Shown: piece by piece, positions 45,211 through 52,078 of the stretch | Position numbering within the stretch: position 1 is the first letter of the stretch | How the letters are laid out: each line of letters starts with the position of its first letter | NCBI GenBank assembly: GCA_964623055.1 | Contig: CAZURK010000017.1 | Location: 31,020 to 95,019 of the forward strand | Origin: JADHUC01 sp964623055 | GTDB lineage: Bacteria; Planctomycetota; Planctomycetia; Pirellulales; Pirellulaceae | DNA: 64,000 bases | Direction: 5' to 3' | Notes under the pieces: model-generated | Databases searched by the model: none | What the model was told of the DNA's origin: nothing | What the model saw: only the letters and a program-made list of their open reading frames with translations | Program-made: the position numbers and the translations under genes

Positions 45211-45449
45211 CGCCGCGTCCCCCAAAATGGACCTCTACCGCAGAGCCTGCGAAAGCCAAGCTGCGGCCTTACCGGGCCGACCTGCCAGGCCCAGGAAGCC
45301 TGACGGGTTGTTCAGTTTAAGTCGCCCCAATGCGGATGTCAAAACGGATATTCGTCACTCGCGTGGCCATCTTCTCGTCGCAGGCGTCAATCTTTGCCAC
45401 GGCCACGCATCCGGACTTCCGGCGTTCCCGTCAAGGCTACTCGCCTTCG

Positions 45450-45557
45450 CCGTCGATAGCTCAAACGGGCAGTTGGTGGTGTCACCACCACATTACGATC
45501 GACCACCAAGCTGCTAGCTCCAGCCACGTCATTCTACCGGGAGTGACGTGGCTTTTT
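45450..45557 (+). ncRNA. Candidate structured RNA ending in an intrinsic terminator
   Basis: No gene lies on the plus strand between 42832 and here, yet 45450-45557 is highly structured. A local hairpin TGGTGG-TGTCA-CCACCA can form around 45473-45489. Alternatively CAGTTGGTGGT (45470-45480) can pair with ACCACCAAGCTG (45502-45513), excluding the first. A strong terminator follows at 45522-45557. Mutually exclusive stems before a terminator suggest a small RNA or attenuator; no known family was recognised. The rest of 45211-45841 shows no gene. Confidence 0.35.
45522..45557 (+). terminator. Rho-independent terminator
   Basis: Stem AGCCACGTCA (45522-45531) with TGACGTGGCT (45544-45553), a 12-base loop, and TTTTT at 45553-45557. 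The T-run is on the plus-strand side only. Confidence 0.75.
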
Positions 45558-45841
45558 GTTTGCGCCTGACGCAGGGCCGCGCTTTCTACCTTCGTCTGCG
45601 TCCTGCTTCACAACAGACTTCGCTCGTGCTAGAAAACTCGCGGCTGTTCTTCAAAACGAATCACGGGGGCTAAGAGTATGACACGTTTTGCGCTCGTCAA
45701 TTGGTTTTCTAGCGTTTCGCTCTTCCTTTCGTTTGGGGCCGAGTCGGTTGAGGATCGGGAGGGCGACCACGAATTGCGTATCTCCGTATTTCCCGCCAGA
45801 TGAGGACCGCTGATGTGCCTTCGTCCAGGCGAGTTTGTGGT

Positions 45842-45955
45842 CTACTTGCGCCGCGTCGTGGCGATCACGACGGCAACGACGATGGCGATGAGGACCAGCA
45901 GGCACAGTGCGCCCCCGGCGAATAAGATGAACTTGGGGAAAATGGCGACTTCCAC
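45842..45955 (-). CDS. Hidden 37-residue single-pass membrane peptide
   Basis: GTG at 45955 preceded by AAAGGGG about seven bases upstream; stop TAG at 45842-45844. The frame reads MEVAIFPKF, then an uninterrupted hydrophobic helix (~25 residues with GGALCLLVLIAIVVAVVIA) and a basic stop-transfer TTRRK. The composition and orientation (short outside, basic inside) are those of a real single-span peptide, and it stands alone in a gene-poor stretch. No family recognised. Confidence 0.6.
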   Translation of the reverse strand: MEVAIFPKFILFAGGALCLLVLIAIVVAVVIATTRRK

Positions 45956-46478
45956 GAGAGGCCCCTTTCTTCATGCGAGTCAACTGGGACGGTATTCGGC
46001 AAGCTCGCTGGATTATTGAAATCGCATGACATATCCGGATGAAACTCCGATCAGCGGCCGCCAGATTCGTATCGAATCGTAATACTCTGCTGCATTCCGT
46101 TAAGTCCATCATGTCTAATGCGGTATGAATGGAACGTGGTTCCCAGATCGCTCTGCCGCTACTTCCGCCTGCAGATGTCGCCGTCAGCGCAAGGTTTGCT
46201 GTCGCGCGTGTGGCCCGTGGCTGAATCTCGGCTTCGTGCAAAGGAAGACGATAGATGACAGCAAGACAGCTTAGCCTATACGCCCGAGTCGAGAGAGAAT
46301 TTCAGATGGAAGCGGTCAGACGTGCACTCTGGAAAGCACGGCTTCACGGCGTCGCGTCCGAACCTCCGGAAGGCATCAGCCCCTCACGTTGGCGTGCGAT
46401 GCTCAAACACGCAGCGCGAAATGCGCCGCGGTGAGGCAACTGCTTTCGTGATCAGGCGACGAACCTGGCCTGCCCGGT
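45956..46478. other. Gene-poor region
   Basis: 523 bases between the 37-residue peptide start and the PQQ-propeller stop. Open frames here have arginine/serine-rich compositions and no ribosome binding site or recognisable protein pattern. No repeat, terminator or tRNA was seen. Confidence 0.5.
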
Positions 46479-47714
46479 CTAACCTGCCTTTACATCGAAA
46501 CAATACAAGTTTGTGTCGTACCGGAGCAGGAGCCGACCGTCGACGACGACAGGGTGTGCCCAGCTTCGGCCTTCGCCTTCGACGGCAAACGAGCCTTTGG
46601 TTTTTGTGTCCGGAGCGGCTGGATCGACCAGCGAGATTCGGCCGTCGGAGTCCGAGAAGACATACAGCATGCCATCGGCCCAGCAGACCTGACCCGCTCG
46701 CACACGCTCCTGCCATTCGGTCTGACCGGTCTCCAGGTCCACGCATGTCAAACCGCCTCGGCCTTTGCCAAACACGTAGCCATCGGCCACAACGTAGTTG
46801 CCCGGATGACAGTTGAGATCGCGGTTTCGCCAAGCCTCTGTGAAGGACCATTCCCCCGCATCGTGCGCGACTTCCAGGCACAAACTGCCCTTGCCGTATC
46901 CGACGGCCCAGAACAGGAAGCCGTTTGAGTAGGCTGGCGTGGGAACGTTGGCCGTGTTGGGGGTAGCGAAGTCGTGTTTGTGGGCCAGCCTGCCTGTCGG
47001 GGCATCGACCACAAGCAACCCGCTTTGCGACCCGTTGACGATCACCGTGTCACCGCCTTCGGTAATCGTCATACAGGAACTGTACCCGGCCGTGGCCGAG
47101 ACATCCGACTTCCACACCTCCTGGCCGGTCATCTTGTCGAGCGCGACAATGGCATTTTGGCCGCCAGGTGTGACGATGGCCAAGTCATCGAGAATCAGCA
47201 CGCTCTCGGCATACTGCCATCCGCCGACCTTGCCACCCATCTCCCGTTTCATATGTCGCTGCCAGAGAATCTGACCGTCAGCGGCGCTGTGGCAGGTGAC
47301 CAATCCACCGCCGCCGGTCACGTAGATGCGGTCGTTGTCGATTGTGGGAGTGGACCGCGCGCCGCCGTATTTGCGATGACTGCACTTGGGCCCCTGCTCG
47401 ATTCGCCATTTCTCCTTGCCGTCCAGGTCGAGACAGATCAGCATCTGCATGTCGCCGGCGTTTCCAGTGGTGTACACACAATCGTTTGCCACGGCCATCG
47501 AGGACCATCCGGGGCCAACATCGTCGACCTTCCAGATAAGTGGCAGACCTGTTTCGGGCCATTGCTTGAGCAGACCGTTATCGGGCGAGTGGCCATCCCG
47601 ATTCGGGCCCAGGAACCCAGGCCAGTCGGCAGCCTTCGCGGGAGCAAGAGTCAAGCAGATCCCAAGCAGCAGTGTGGCGGCAACGATGCGCATCGCGGTG
47701 TGTCGTGTGGTCAT
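46479..47714 (-). CDS. Exported PQQ-binding-like beta-propeller protein (BamB-like)
   Basis: 411 residues with a signal peptide (MRIVAATLLLGICLTLAPA). It starts with the typical ADWPGFLGPNRDGHSPD followed by repeated blades: LDLDGKEKWRIEQG, HSAADGQILWQRHM, LDKMTGQEVWKSDV, VDAPTGRLAHKHDF and VDLETGQTEWQERV. In planctomycetes this exact architecture is widespread; it is a propeller scaffold rather than a proven quinoprotein dehydrogenase. It stands alone, with a perfect palindrome 107 bases upstream. Confidence 0.85.
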   Translation of the reverse strand: MTTRHTAMRIVAATLLLGICLTLAPAKAADWPGFLGPNRDGHSPDNGLLKQWPETGLPLIWKVDDVGPGWSSMAVANDCVYTTGNAGDMQMLICLDLDGKEKWRIEQGPKCSHRKYGGARSTPTIDNDRIYVTGGGGLVTCHSAADGQILWQRHMKREMGGKVGGWQYAESVLILDDLAIVTPGGQNAIVALDKMTGQEVWKSDVSATAGYSSCMTITEGGDTVIVNGSQSGLLVVDAPTGRLAHKHDFATPNTANVPTPAYSNGFLFWAVGYGKGSLCLEVAHDAGEWSFTEAWRNRDLNCHPGNYVVADGYVFGKGRGGLTCVDLETGQTEWQERVRAGQVCWADGMLYVFSDSDGRISLVDPAAPDTKTKGSFAVEGEGRSWAHPVVVDGRLLLRYDTNLYCFDVKAG

Positions 47715-47821
47715 AGGAAGCTCACTTCAGGTAGGGGTTGGTAGAAGGTGTGGCGGGCCAACGCTTCGAGCGGTTTCTCTGGACCGCAAACGATCAGAAT
47801 TCGGGAACCGTGCGCAAACTA

Positions 47822-47887
47822 GTTTAACGGCAAGCCGAAGGCGACTGTGTCCCGGCCCGTGCAGTCGCCTTCGGCTTGCCGTTAAAC
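47822..47887. repeat. Perfect 26-bp inverted repeat
   Basis: Arms 47822-47847 and 47862-47887 are exact reverse complements with no mismatch; the left arm begins GTTTAACGGCAAGCC and the right arm ends GGCTTGCCGTTAAAC. The loop is 14 bases. It lies in the 395-base gap between the PQQ-propeller start and the URO-D-like stop; the rest of the gap shows no gene. Confidence 0.95.
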
Positions 47888-48109
47888 GACTTTGGCCGCA
47901 GCTCTGCCGCGCCAAGGTGACAATAGCCGTGCGCTGGTCAATAGCAGCACATTGATCGTGTGCCGGCAATTGTACGTTCTCAGGGCTCGAATCGGAAGGT
48001 CCTGTGCACACATGAGCGGAATGGTTGACGTGGACGCAGGAGACGGCTGTCCATTTGGCGTCGAGGTCATTGCGCGAGAACATACGCGGTCAAATGGACC
48101 TCGCATGGT

Positions 48110-49153
48110 TCATGAGGCTCCCGTCGATCCTAGGGGATACTGACCGAATTCCTTGACCGCCTCGATCATGGCCACCAAGTTGGCGGGTCTGCACGAGGAA
48201 TGAAAACTGTTTGACGACGAGACGATGTACCCGCCGCCGGATCCCGCATCGGCGATCGCTTGACGCACCGCCTGACGCACTTCTTCGGCTGTGCCGTGCG
48301 GCAGCAGCCGCCCACAGTCGATGTTGCCCATCAGACACACCTTCTTGCCCACGAGTTGCTTGACCTTCTTCAGTTCCATGCCGGCGAGTGGTTCGATCGG
48401 ATTCAGTGCGTCGGGCCCGGCATCAACGAGCATGTCCATTATCGAGTAGATGTTGCCGTCCGTATGCTTGATGCAGAAAGCCCCTTCCTCGTGGATCATG
48501 TCGATCATCTTCTTCAACCGAGGCTGAATGAAATGCTCGAACGTGGCGGGGCTCATCATCGGGCCGATGTTGCTGGCGTAGTCGTCGCCAAGGATGATCA
48601 CTTCGGCACCCGTGCGAATTGCCCGGCGGACGATCGCCATGTTGCACTCGAGCACCTTGTCCATCGTGACTTCGACCGTCTCGGGTTCGGCCAGGAAGTT
48701 CATCAGGATTGAGTCGATGCCCATCAAATACGCCGCCCACATGAACGCCGCCCGATGGTGGAAACAGATCGCTCGTTTTCCCTTGTACCGAGCAACCAGC
48801 TCGGCAAGCGGACCCAGGCGGTGCGGGGCGTCCGTCGGTGGTGTTGTGTACGCCTGGGCGTCGGCAAGCGTTGTGATCGGACCACGAATCGGGTGTGCCA
48901 CAACCTCGGTGTTCGAAATGTACGTGACGCCCCATTCATCTACATAGGAACCATCGGGGTTGTCCCGCACCTTCTCGAATCGTGCCCCACACCCCACGTT
49001 GTCCATGCCAAGGCTGTCCATGCAATCCGCCACGTCGCGACATCCCGGCACGGCTCCCTGGGCGACCTTCTCGTCGATAACAAACTCGGCGACCGGAACG
49101 CGATCCGGCTGCTCCAAACGCAATGCGGCGTGGACACGTTCGGTAGAGTTCAT
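48110..49153 (-). CDS. Uroporphyrinogen decarboxylase-family protein
   Basis: 347 residues with GGGAGAGAGG before ATG 49153. The start MNSTERVHAALRLEQPDRVPV is the classic opening of URO-D/MtaA-like proteins (a redox-inactive TIM barrel). Later motifs: EVIILGDDYASNIGPMMSP, FIQPRLKKMIDMIHEEGAF, IKHTDGNIYSIMD and LMGNIDCGRLLPHGT. The last is the region that binds substrate or Zn in methyltransferase relatives (MtaA/CmuA), so a corrinoid-dependent methyl transfer or an unknown reaction is more likely than haem synthesis. No operon partner; distinct in sequence from the protein at 7175. Confidence 0.85.
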   Translation of the reverse strand: MNSTERVHAALRLEQPDRVPVAEFVIDEKVAQGAVPGCRDVADCMDSLGMDNVGCGARFEKVRDNPDGSYVDEWGVTYISNTEVVAHPIRGPITTLADAQAYTTPPTDAPHRLGPLAELVARYKGKRAICFHHRAAFMWAAYLMGIDSILMNFLAEPETVEVTMDKVLECNMAIVRRAIRTGAEVIILGDDYASNIGPMMSPATFEHFIQPRLKKMIDMIHEEGAFCIKHTDGNIYSIMDMLVDAGPDALNPIEPLAGMELKKVKQLVGKKVCLMGNIDCGRLLPHGTAEEVRQAVRQAIADAGSGGGYIVSSSNSFHSSCRPANLVAMIEAVKEFGQYPLGSTGAS

Positions 49154-49254
49154 CCTCTCTCCCTTTGCCGATGGTACGGATGTTGGTGTTCGGCCGAAGC
49201 GTTTTGGCAGACATCACGCCGCTCGTCATGGTTGCCGGCTCGCACGCCCGTGGG

Positions 49255-49503
49255 TTACTTCTTGCGTTTGAGGCGCCCGAGCTTGGCCAATGTCCCCAGC
49301 GGATCGTCCCATTCCTTCTCGTTCAGCAGGTAGGCGGCTTGTTCCAGAGCACGCAGCGCCAACTGATCGAAAGGTAATGTGACGGACTTTCGCTTATGGA
49401 ACTTCCGAATGTTGATTCCGTCTTCTGTGATCGAGATGACAAAGTCTCCCTTGCCTCGAACGTGCACCTTCCTCGAAACGGCCTTCTTCAATTCGGTTAC
49501 CAT
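49255..49503 (-). CDS. Small conserved-looking hypothetical protein
   Basis: 82 residues from ATG 49503 (GGAGGGGGCGGA directly upstream; a six-residue longer frame is less likely). Basic, soluble: VTELKKAVSRKVHVRG, DFVISITEDGINIRKFHKR, then a helical SVTLPFDQLALRALEQAAYLL segment. Family not recognised. Confidence 0.6.
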   Translation of the reverse strand: MVTELKKAVSRKVHVRGKGDFVISITEDGINIRKFHKRKSVTLPFDQLALRALEQAAYLLNEKEWDDPLGTLAKLGRLKRKK

Positions 49504-49960
49504 TCCGCCCCCTCCAGGCAAAATCTACCCCGTCCCCGGTTCTTCTTCATCGACATGGATGTCACTCTCGCGTACGACACGGAAACTAGTTTGCTCCCAG
49601 GAAAGGGGGCGCAGCGTCCGAATCACCGCCAACAGTATAACAGGTCGTCATACGGCCGATAATGCTGCGCACCAGACGATCGCTACCGCAGACCGGCAAA
49701 GCCAGCGGCCGATCTTGGGTCTTTCGGCTGTTGCCCGTGAACCTGGAAAGCCGCCTCGTGTCGCTGTAATTGTGACGATTTGACGTCACGGTTCGACGTC
49801 GGGTCGTCCATTCGTTTCAATCGGTCCTTCCCCTCAAACCAGATAGAGCGACGACAATGCCTCCCAATCGACATTCCTGGCGCTAGGGGCTCCGTCTTGA
49901 TACCACGCGAAAACGCTTCGAGTGGGGACGGAGAACGTACGCACCGCCAGAGGATGCTAA
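49504..49960. other. Gene-poor region
   Basis: 457 bases without a convincing gene, repeat or terminator on either strand. Reading frames here are short and lack ribosome binding sites. Confidence 0.5.
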
Positions 49961-50188
49961 ATGGGTGGATCGCTCGTTGGCTGCAAGGCCGACGACGTGC
50001 GCCGCTGGGCAGACTGGTACCGCGAGATACGCAAGCTGAAGTGGATCAGCGTTGATGAATTGATCAACGCCGCCTTGCGCGAGCAGGGGACCTCGCCGTG
50101 GGTCACCAAAACGAAGCTCCGCAAAGCCGCCACGCGCTTGCTGCTCGAACGCCAAATCGCCGAACAGACGATAGAACGTGTCGCCTAG
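49961..50188 (+). CDS. Small hypothetical protein
   Basis: 75 residues, strongly helical and basic (DDVRRWADWYREIRKLKW, ISVDELINAALREQ, LRKAATRLLLERQIAEQT). No clear ribosome binding site. A 115-residue frame on the opposite strand is less protein-like. Real but uncertain. Confidence 0.4.
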   Translation: MGGSLVGCKADDVRRWADWYREIRKLKWISVDELINAALREQGTSPWVTKTKLRKAATRLLLERQIAEQTIERVA

Positions 50189-50466
50189 ACGGGCGACCAG
50201 TCTGATCGCGTAGCTGCTCAGCAGAGGCACGGCGTCGCTGAATCAGATTCGGAGCCTGCCGGAGCTTGGCGTCAGAATCCGGCTTTCTTCGTTGCCACGC
50301 AGCTTGGGCGCGCCGTGCGCGTGTTGTCGACGCCGGCTCACCGACACGACGGTAGACTGTTAAGGGCTCGATTTTTTGAAAAATACGTCACCCGTGACCA
50401 GACGTGTCAGGTCAGGTGGCGACAATTGTGTTAGTGAGTCACATCCAACCACCCGGAGGAAGGAAA

Positions 50467-50712
50467 ATGCGTCAACTGATCCACCGAGCCATGCATCAAC
50501 CAGACGACCTCGTGGTCGAGTTCGATTATTGCGACGCCAAAGGCGTCAGCACCCACCGAGTGGTGAGCCCCATTCGGTTCTTGGGCAAGGGACGTTTTCT
50601 TGCTCTTTGCCTCAGCCGCGAAGAGCCCCGGCAATTCTACCTGGAACGCTGTACCAACGTGCGGCTGGAATTGGCGGCGAACTTCTTGATGCCGGTCGAG
50701 ATGGCTGGATAG
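50467..50712 (+). CDS. Stand-alone WYL-domain protein
   Basis: 81 residues from ATG 50467 with GGAGGA at 50455-50460. The whole protein looks like a single WYL beta-barrel: VVEFDYCDAKGVSTHRVVSP, RFLGKGRFLALCLSREE, then RQFYLERCTNVRLE, which matches the RxFxLDRI-type end of WYL domains. WYL domains bind ligands or nucleic acids, usually downstream of an HTH in regulators; here there is no HTH. It may act as a ligand-sensing subunit of another regulator. Confidence 0.65.
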   Translation: MRQLIHRAMHQPDDLVVEFDYCDAKGVSTHRVVSPIRFLGKGRFLALCLSREEPRQFYLERCTNVRLELAANFLMPVEMAG

Positions 50713-50768
50713 ACTTGAAGCGTGGAAGAAGGGCGAACCTTGTTCGCAGATTGCTGTCTACTCACAAT

Positions 50769-50840
50769 ACCGGGGTGGAGCAGGGGAAGCTCGCAAGGCT
50801 CATAACCTTGAGGTCGTGGGTTCAAATCCCACTCCCGGCA
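50769..50840 (+). tRNA. tRNA-Met(CAT), initiator-like
   Basis: 72-nt cloverleaf: acceptor ACCGGGG/TCCCGGC, D stem GAGC/GCTC, anticodon stem CAAGG/CCTTG around CTCATAA (anticodon CAT at 50801-50803), variable AGGTC, T arm GTGGG-TTCAAAT-CCCAC, discriminator A at 50840. Positions 1 and 72 (A, C) do not pair and A11 pairs with U24, both initiator hallmarks. It deviates in having AGG/CCT instead of three G:C pairs at the top of the anticodon stem and a short 7-nt D loop. CCA is not encoded (ACTCA follows). Confidence 0.75.
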
Positions 50841-50866
50841 CTCAACGCAGGAAAGACAATCGCAGC

Positions 50867-51076
50867 ATGAAACGTAGAAAGCAGAGAGGATACTGGGAAA
50901 AGAGAAGCGAGCAATTCGCTGTTGGCACCGACGCGAAATCTCGCGCGGCTGCGCTGCGGAACCAAGAACATGTGGCCCATGCCGTCGTTGACAAGGTGGG
51001 AGACACCTACCTCGTCTCGTATTCTGTGGCAGAACGGTACGTCGCTGAACTCGAAAAGGCAGGGATCAAGCTTTAG
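50867..51076 (+). CDS. Small hypothetical protein
   Basis: 69 residues from ATG 50867, 26 bases after the tRNA, with GCAGGAAAG upstream. Very basic start (MKRRKQRGYWEKRSEQ), then a mixed segment ending YVAELEKAGIKL. Eighteen bases before cysQ. Family not recognised. Confidence 0.45.
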   Translation: MKRRKQRGYWEKRSEQFAVGTDAKSRAAALRNQEHVAHAVVDKVGDTYLVSYSVAERYVAELEKAGIKL

Positions 51077-51094
51077 TGGAGGAGCGGCTCATCG

Positions 51095-51919
51095 ATGCCA
51101 GAGCAGCAAGGCAAGTTCCGAGTCGAGTTGGATGAGGCCATTCGCATCGCAAAGGCGGCGGGCGATGTGTTGCTATCCCTGTACGAACAGCCGATCGATG
51201 TTGAGCGGAAATCTGACGGCAGTCCGGTCTCGCGTGCAGATCGCGAGACCGCTGCCCTTATCACGGACGAGCTGCACCGATGCTTCCCCGACTACGCCGT
51301 CTTGAACGAAGAGCAGCGCGAGGATGGCCGGCGTTTTCAACGCCCCCGCTGCTGGGTCGTTGATCCGTTGGACGGCACCAGGGAGTATCTCGATAAGATT
51401 CCCGACTTTGGTGTCATGATCGGTCTGTTGGAACACTTCCAGCCGATCTTGGGAGTTACGTTCAAGCCGGTCAAGAATGAGTTGGCCTACGCGGCGGTCG
51501 GGCACGGAGCGTACATGATCGACGACCGAGGGACGAGCCCTTTGCGCGTGTCCGATTCCGAATCAATCCATGCCATCGTCAGTCGATCGCGGCGGAACCG
51601 GCAACTCAAGGCTCTTTTGGCGGCGATCGAACCAACGGAAACGACACCGATGGGCGGGTCTTTGAAGGCGATCGAGGTCGCGAGGGGCGCGGCCAATCTG
51701 TTTCTTTGTCCGCCACGCAGCACAATGCACCTGTGGGATTTGTGCGCACCATCGGCGATCCTGGCCGAGGCTGGCGGACGGCTAACAGACGCATTTGGGC
51801 AGCCCATCGACTTCGCGCAGACCGAGACGGCCAACCGCAAGGGCGTTGTTGCGGCCAGCGCCGCCATTCATGAGCAGGTTGTCCAGAGCGTGGCAGCGGC
51901 CCTGAAGCAACAGGTGTAG
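51095..51919 (+). CDS. cysQ: 3'(2'),5'-bisphosphate nucleotidase CysQ (inositol monophosphatase family)
   Basis: 274 residues with GGAGGAG upstream of ATG 51095. The lithium-sensitive phosphatase motifs are intact: DGSPVSRADRE, the metal-binding Glu in LNEEQ, WVVDPLDGTREY (DPxDGT) and C-terminal WDLCAPSAILAEAGG. The TREY after the DGT motif fits CysQ better than inositol monophosphatase (which has TxNF). CysQ hydrolyses 3'-phosphoadenosine 5'-phosphate, recycling the by-product of sulfate assimilation. No other sulfate-assimilation gene is in the window. Confidence 0.88.
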   Translation: MPEQQGKFRVELDEAIRIAKAAGDVLLSLYEQPIDVERKSDGSPVSRADRETAALITDELHRCFPDYAVLNEEQREDGRRFQRPRCWVVDPLDGTREYLDKIPDFGVMIGLLEHFQPILGVTFKPVKNELAYAAVGHGAYMIDDRGTSPLRVSDSESIHAIVSRSRRNRQLKALLAAIEPTETTPMGGSLKAIEVARGAANLFLCPPRSTMHLWDLCAPSAILAEAGGRLTDAFGQPIDFAQTETANRKGVVAASAAIHEQVVQSVAAALKQQV

Positions 51920-52008
51920 CCTGTCTTATTCACGATGTCGTGATCACTTGGCCCAGCATGCGTGACAATGGAGAGTCGCGTCTGTATTGCCCAAAGCGCC
52001 ATACATTG

Positions 52009-52066
52009 AAGCCTGAAGCGCAAGCGAAGGAATCGCCGCGGTTTCCCTCGCTGGCGCGTCGGGCTT
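52009..52066. repeat. Intergenic palindrome, ~24-bp imperfect arms
   Basis: Arms 52009-52032 and 52042-52066 pair with four mismatches or wobbles; the left arm begins AAGCCTGAAGCGCAAGCGA and the right ends GGCGCGTCGGGCTT. It lies between the convergent ends of cysQ and the M56 peptidase gene. Confidence 0.8.
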
Positions 52067-52078
52067 GGATCTTCCGGC

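Noticed and set aside
45651..46241. 196-residue minus-strand frame
   Set aside because: Low-complexity Arg/Ser composition, no ribosome binding site; the convincing gene here is the 37-residue peptide in another frame.
46322..46816. 164-residue plus-strand frame
   Set aside because: Mostly antisense to the PQQ-propeller gene and not protein-like.
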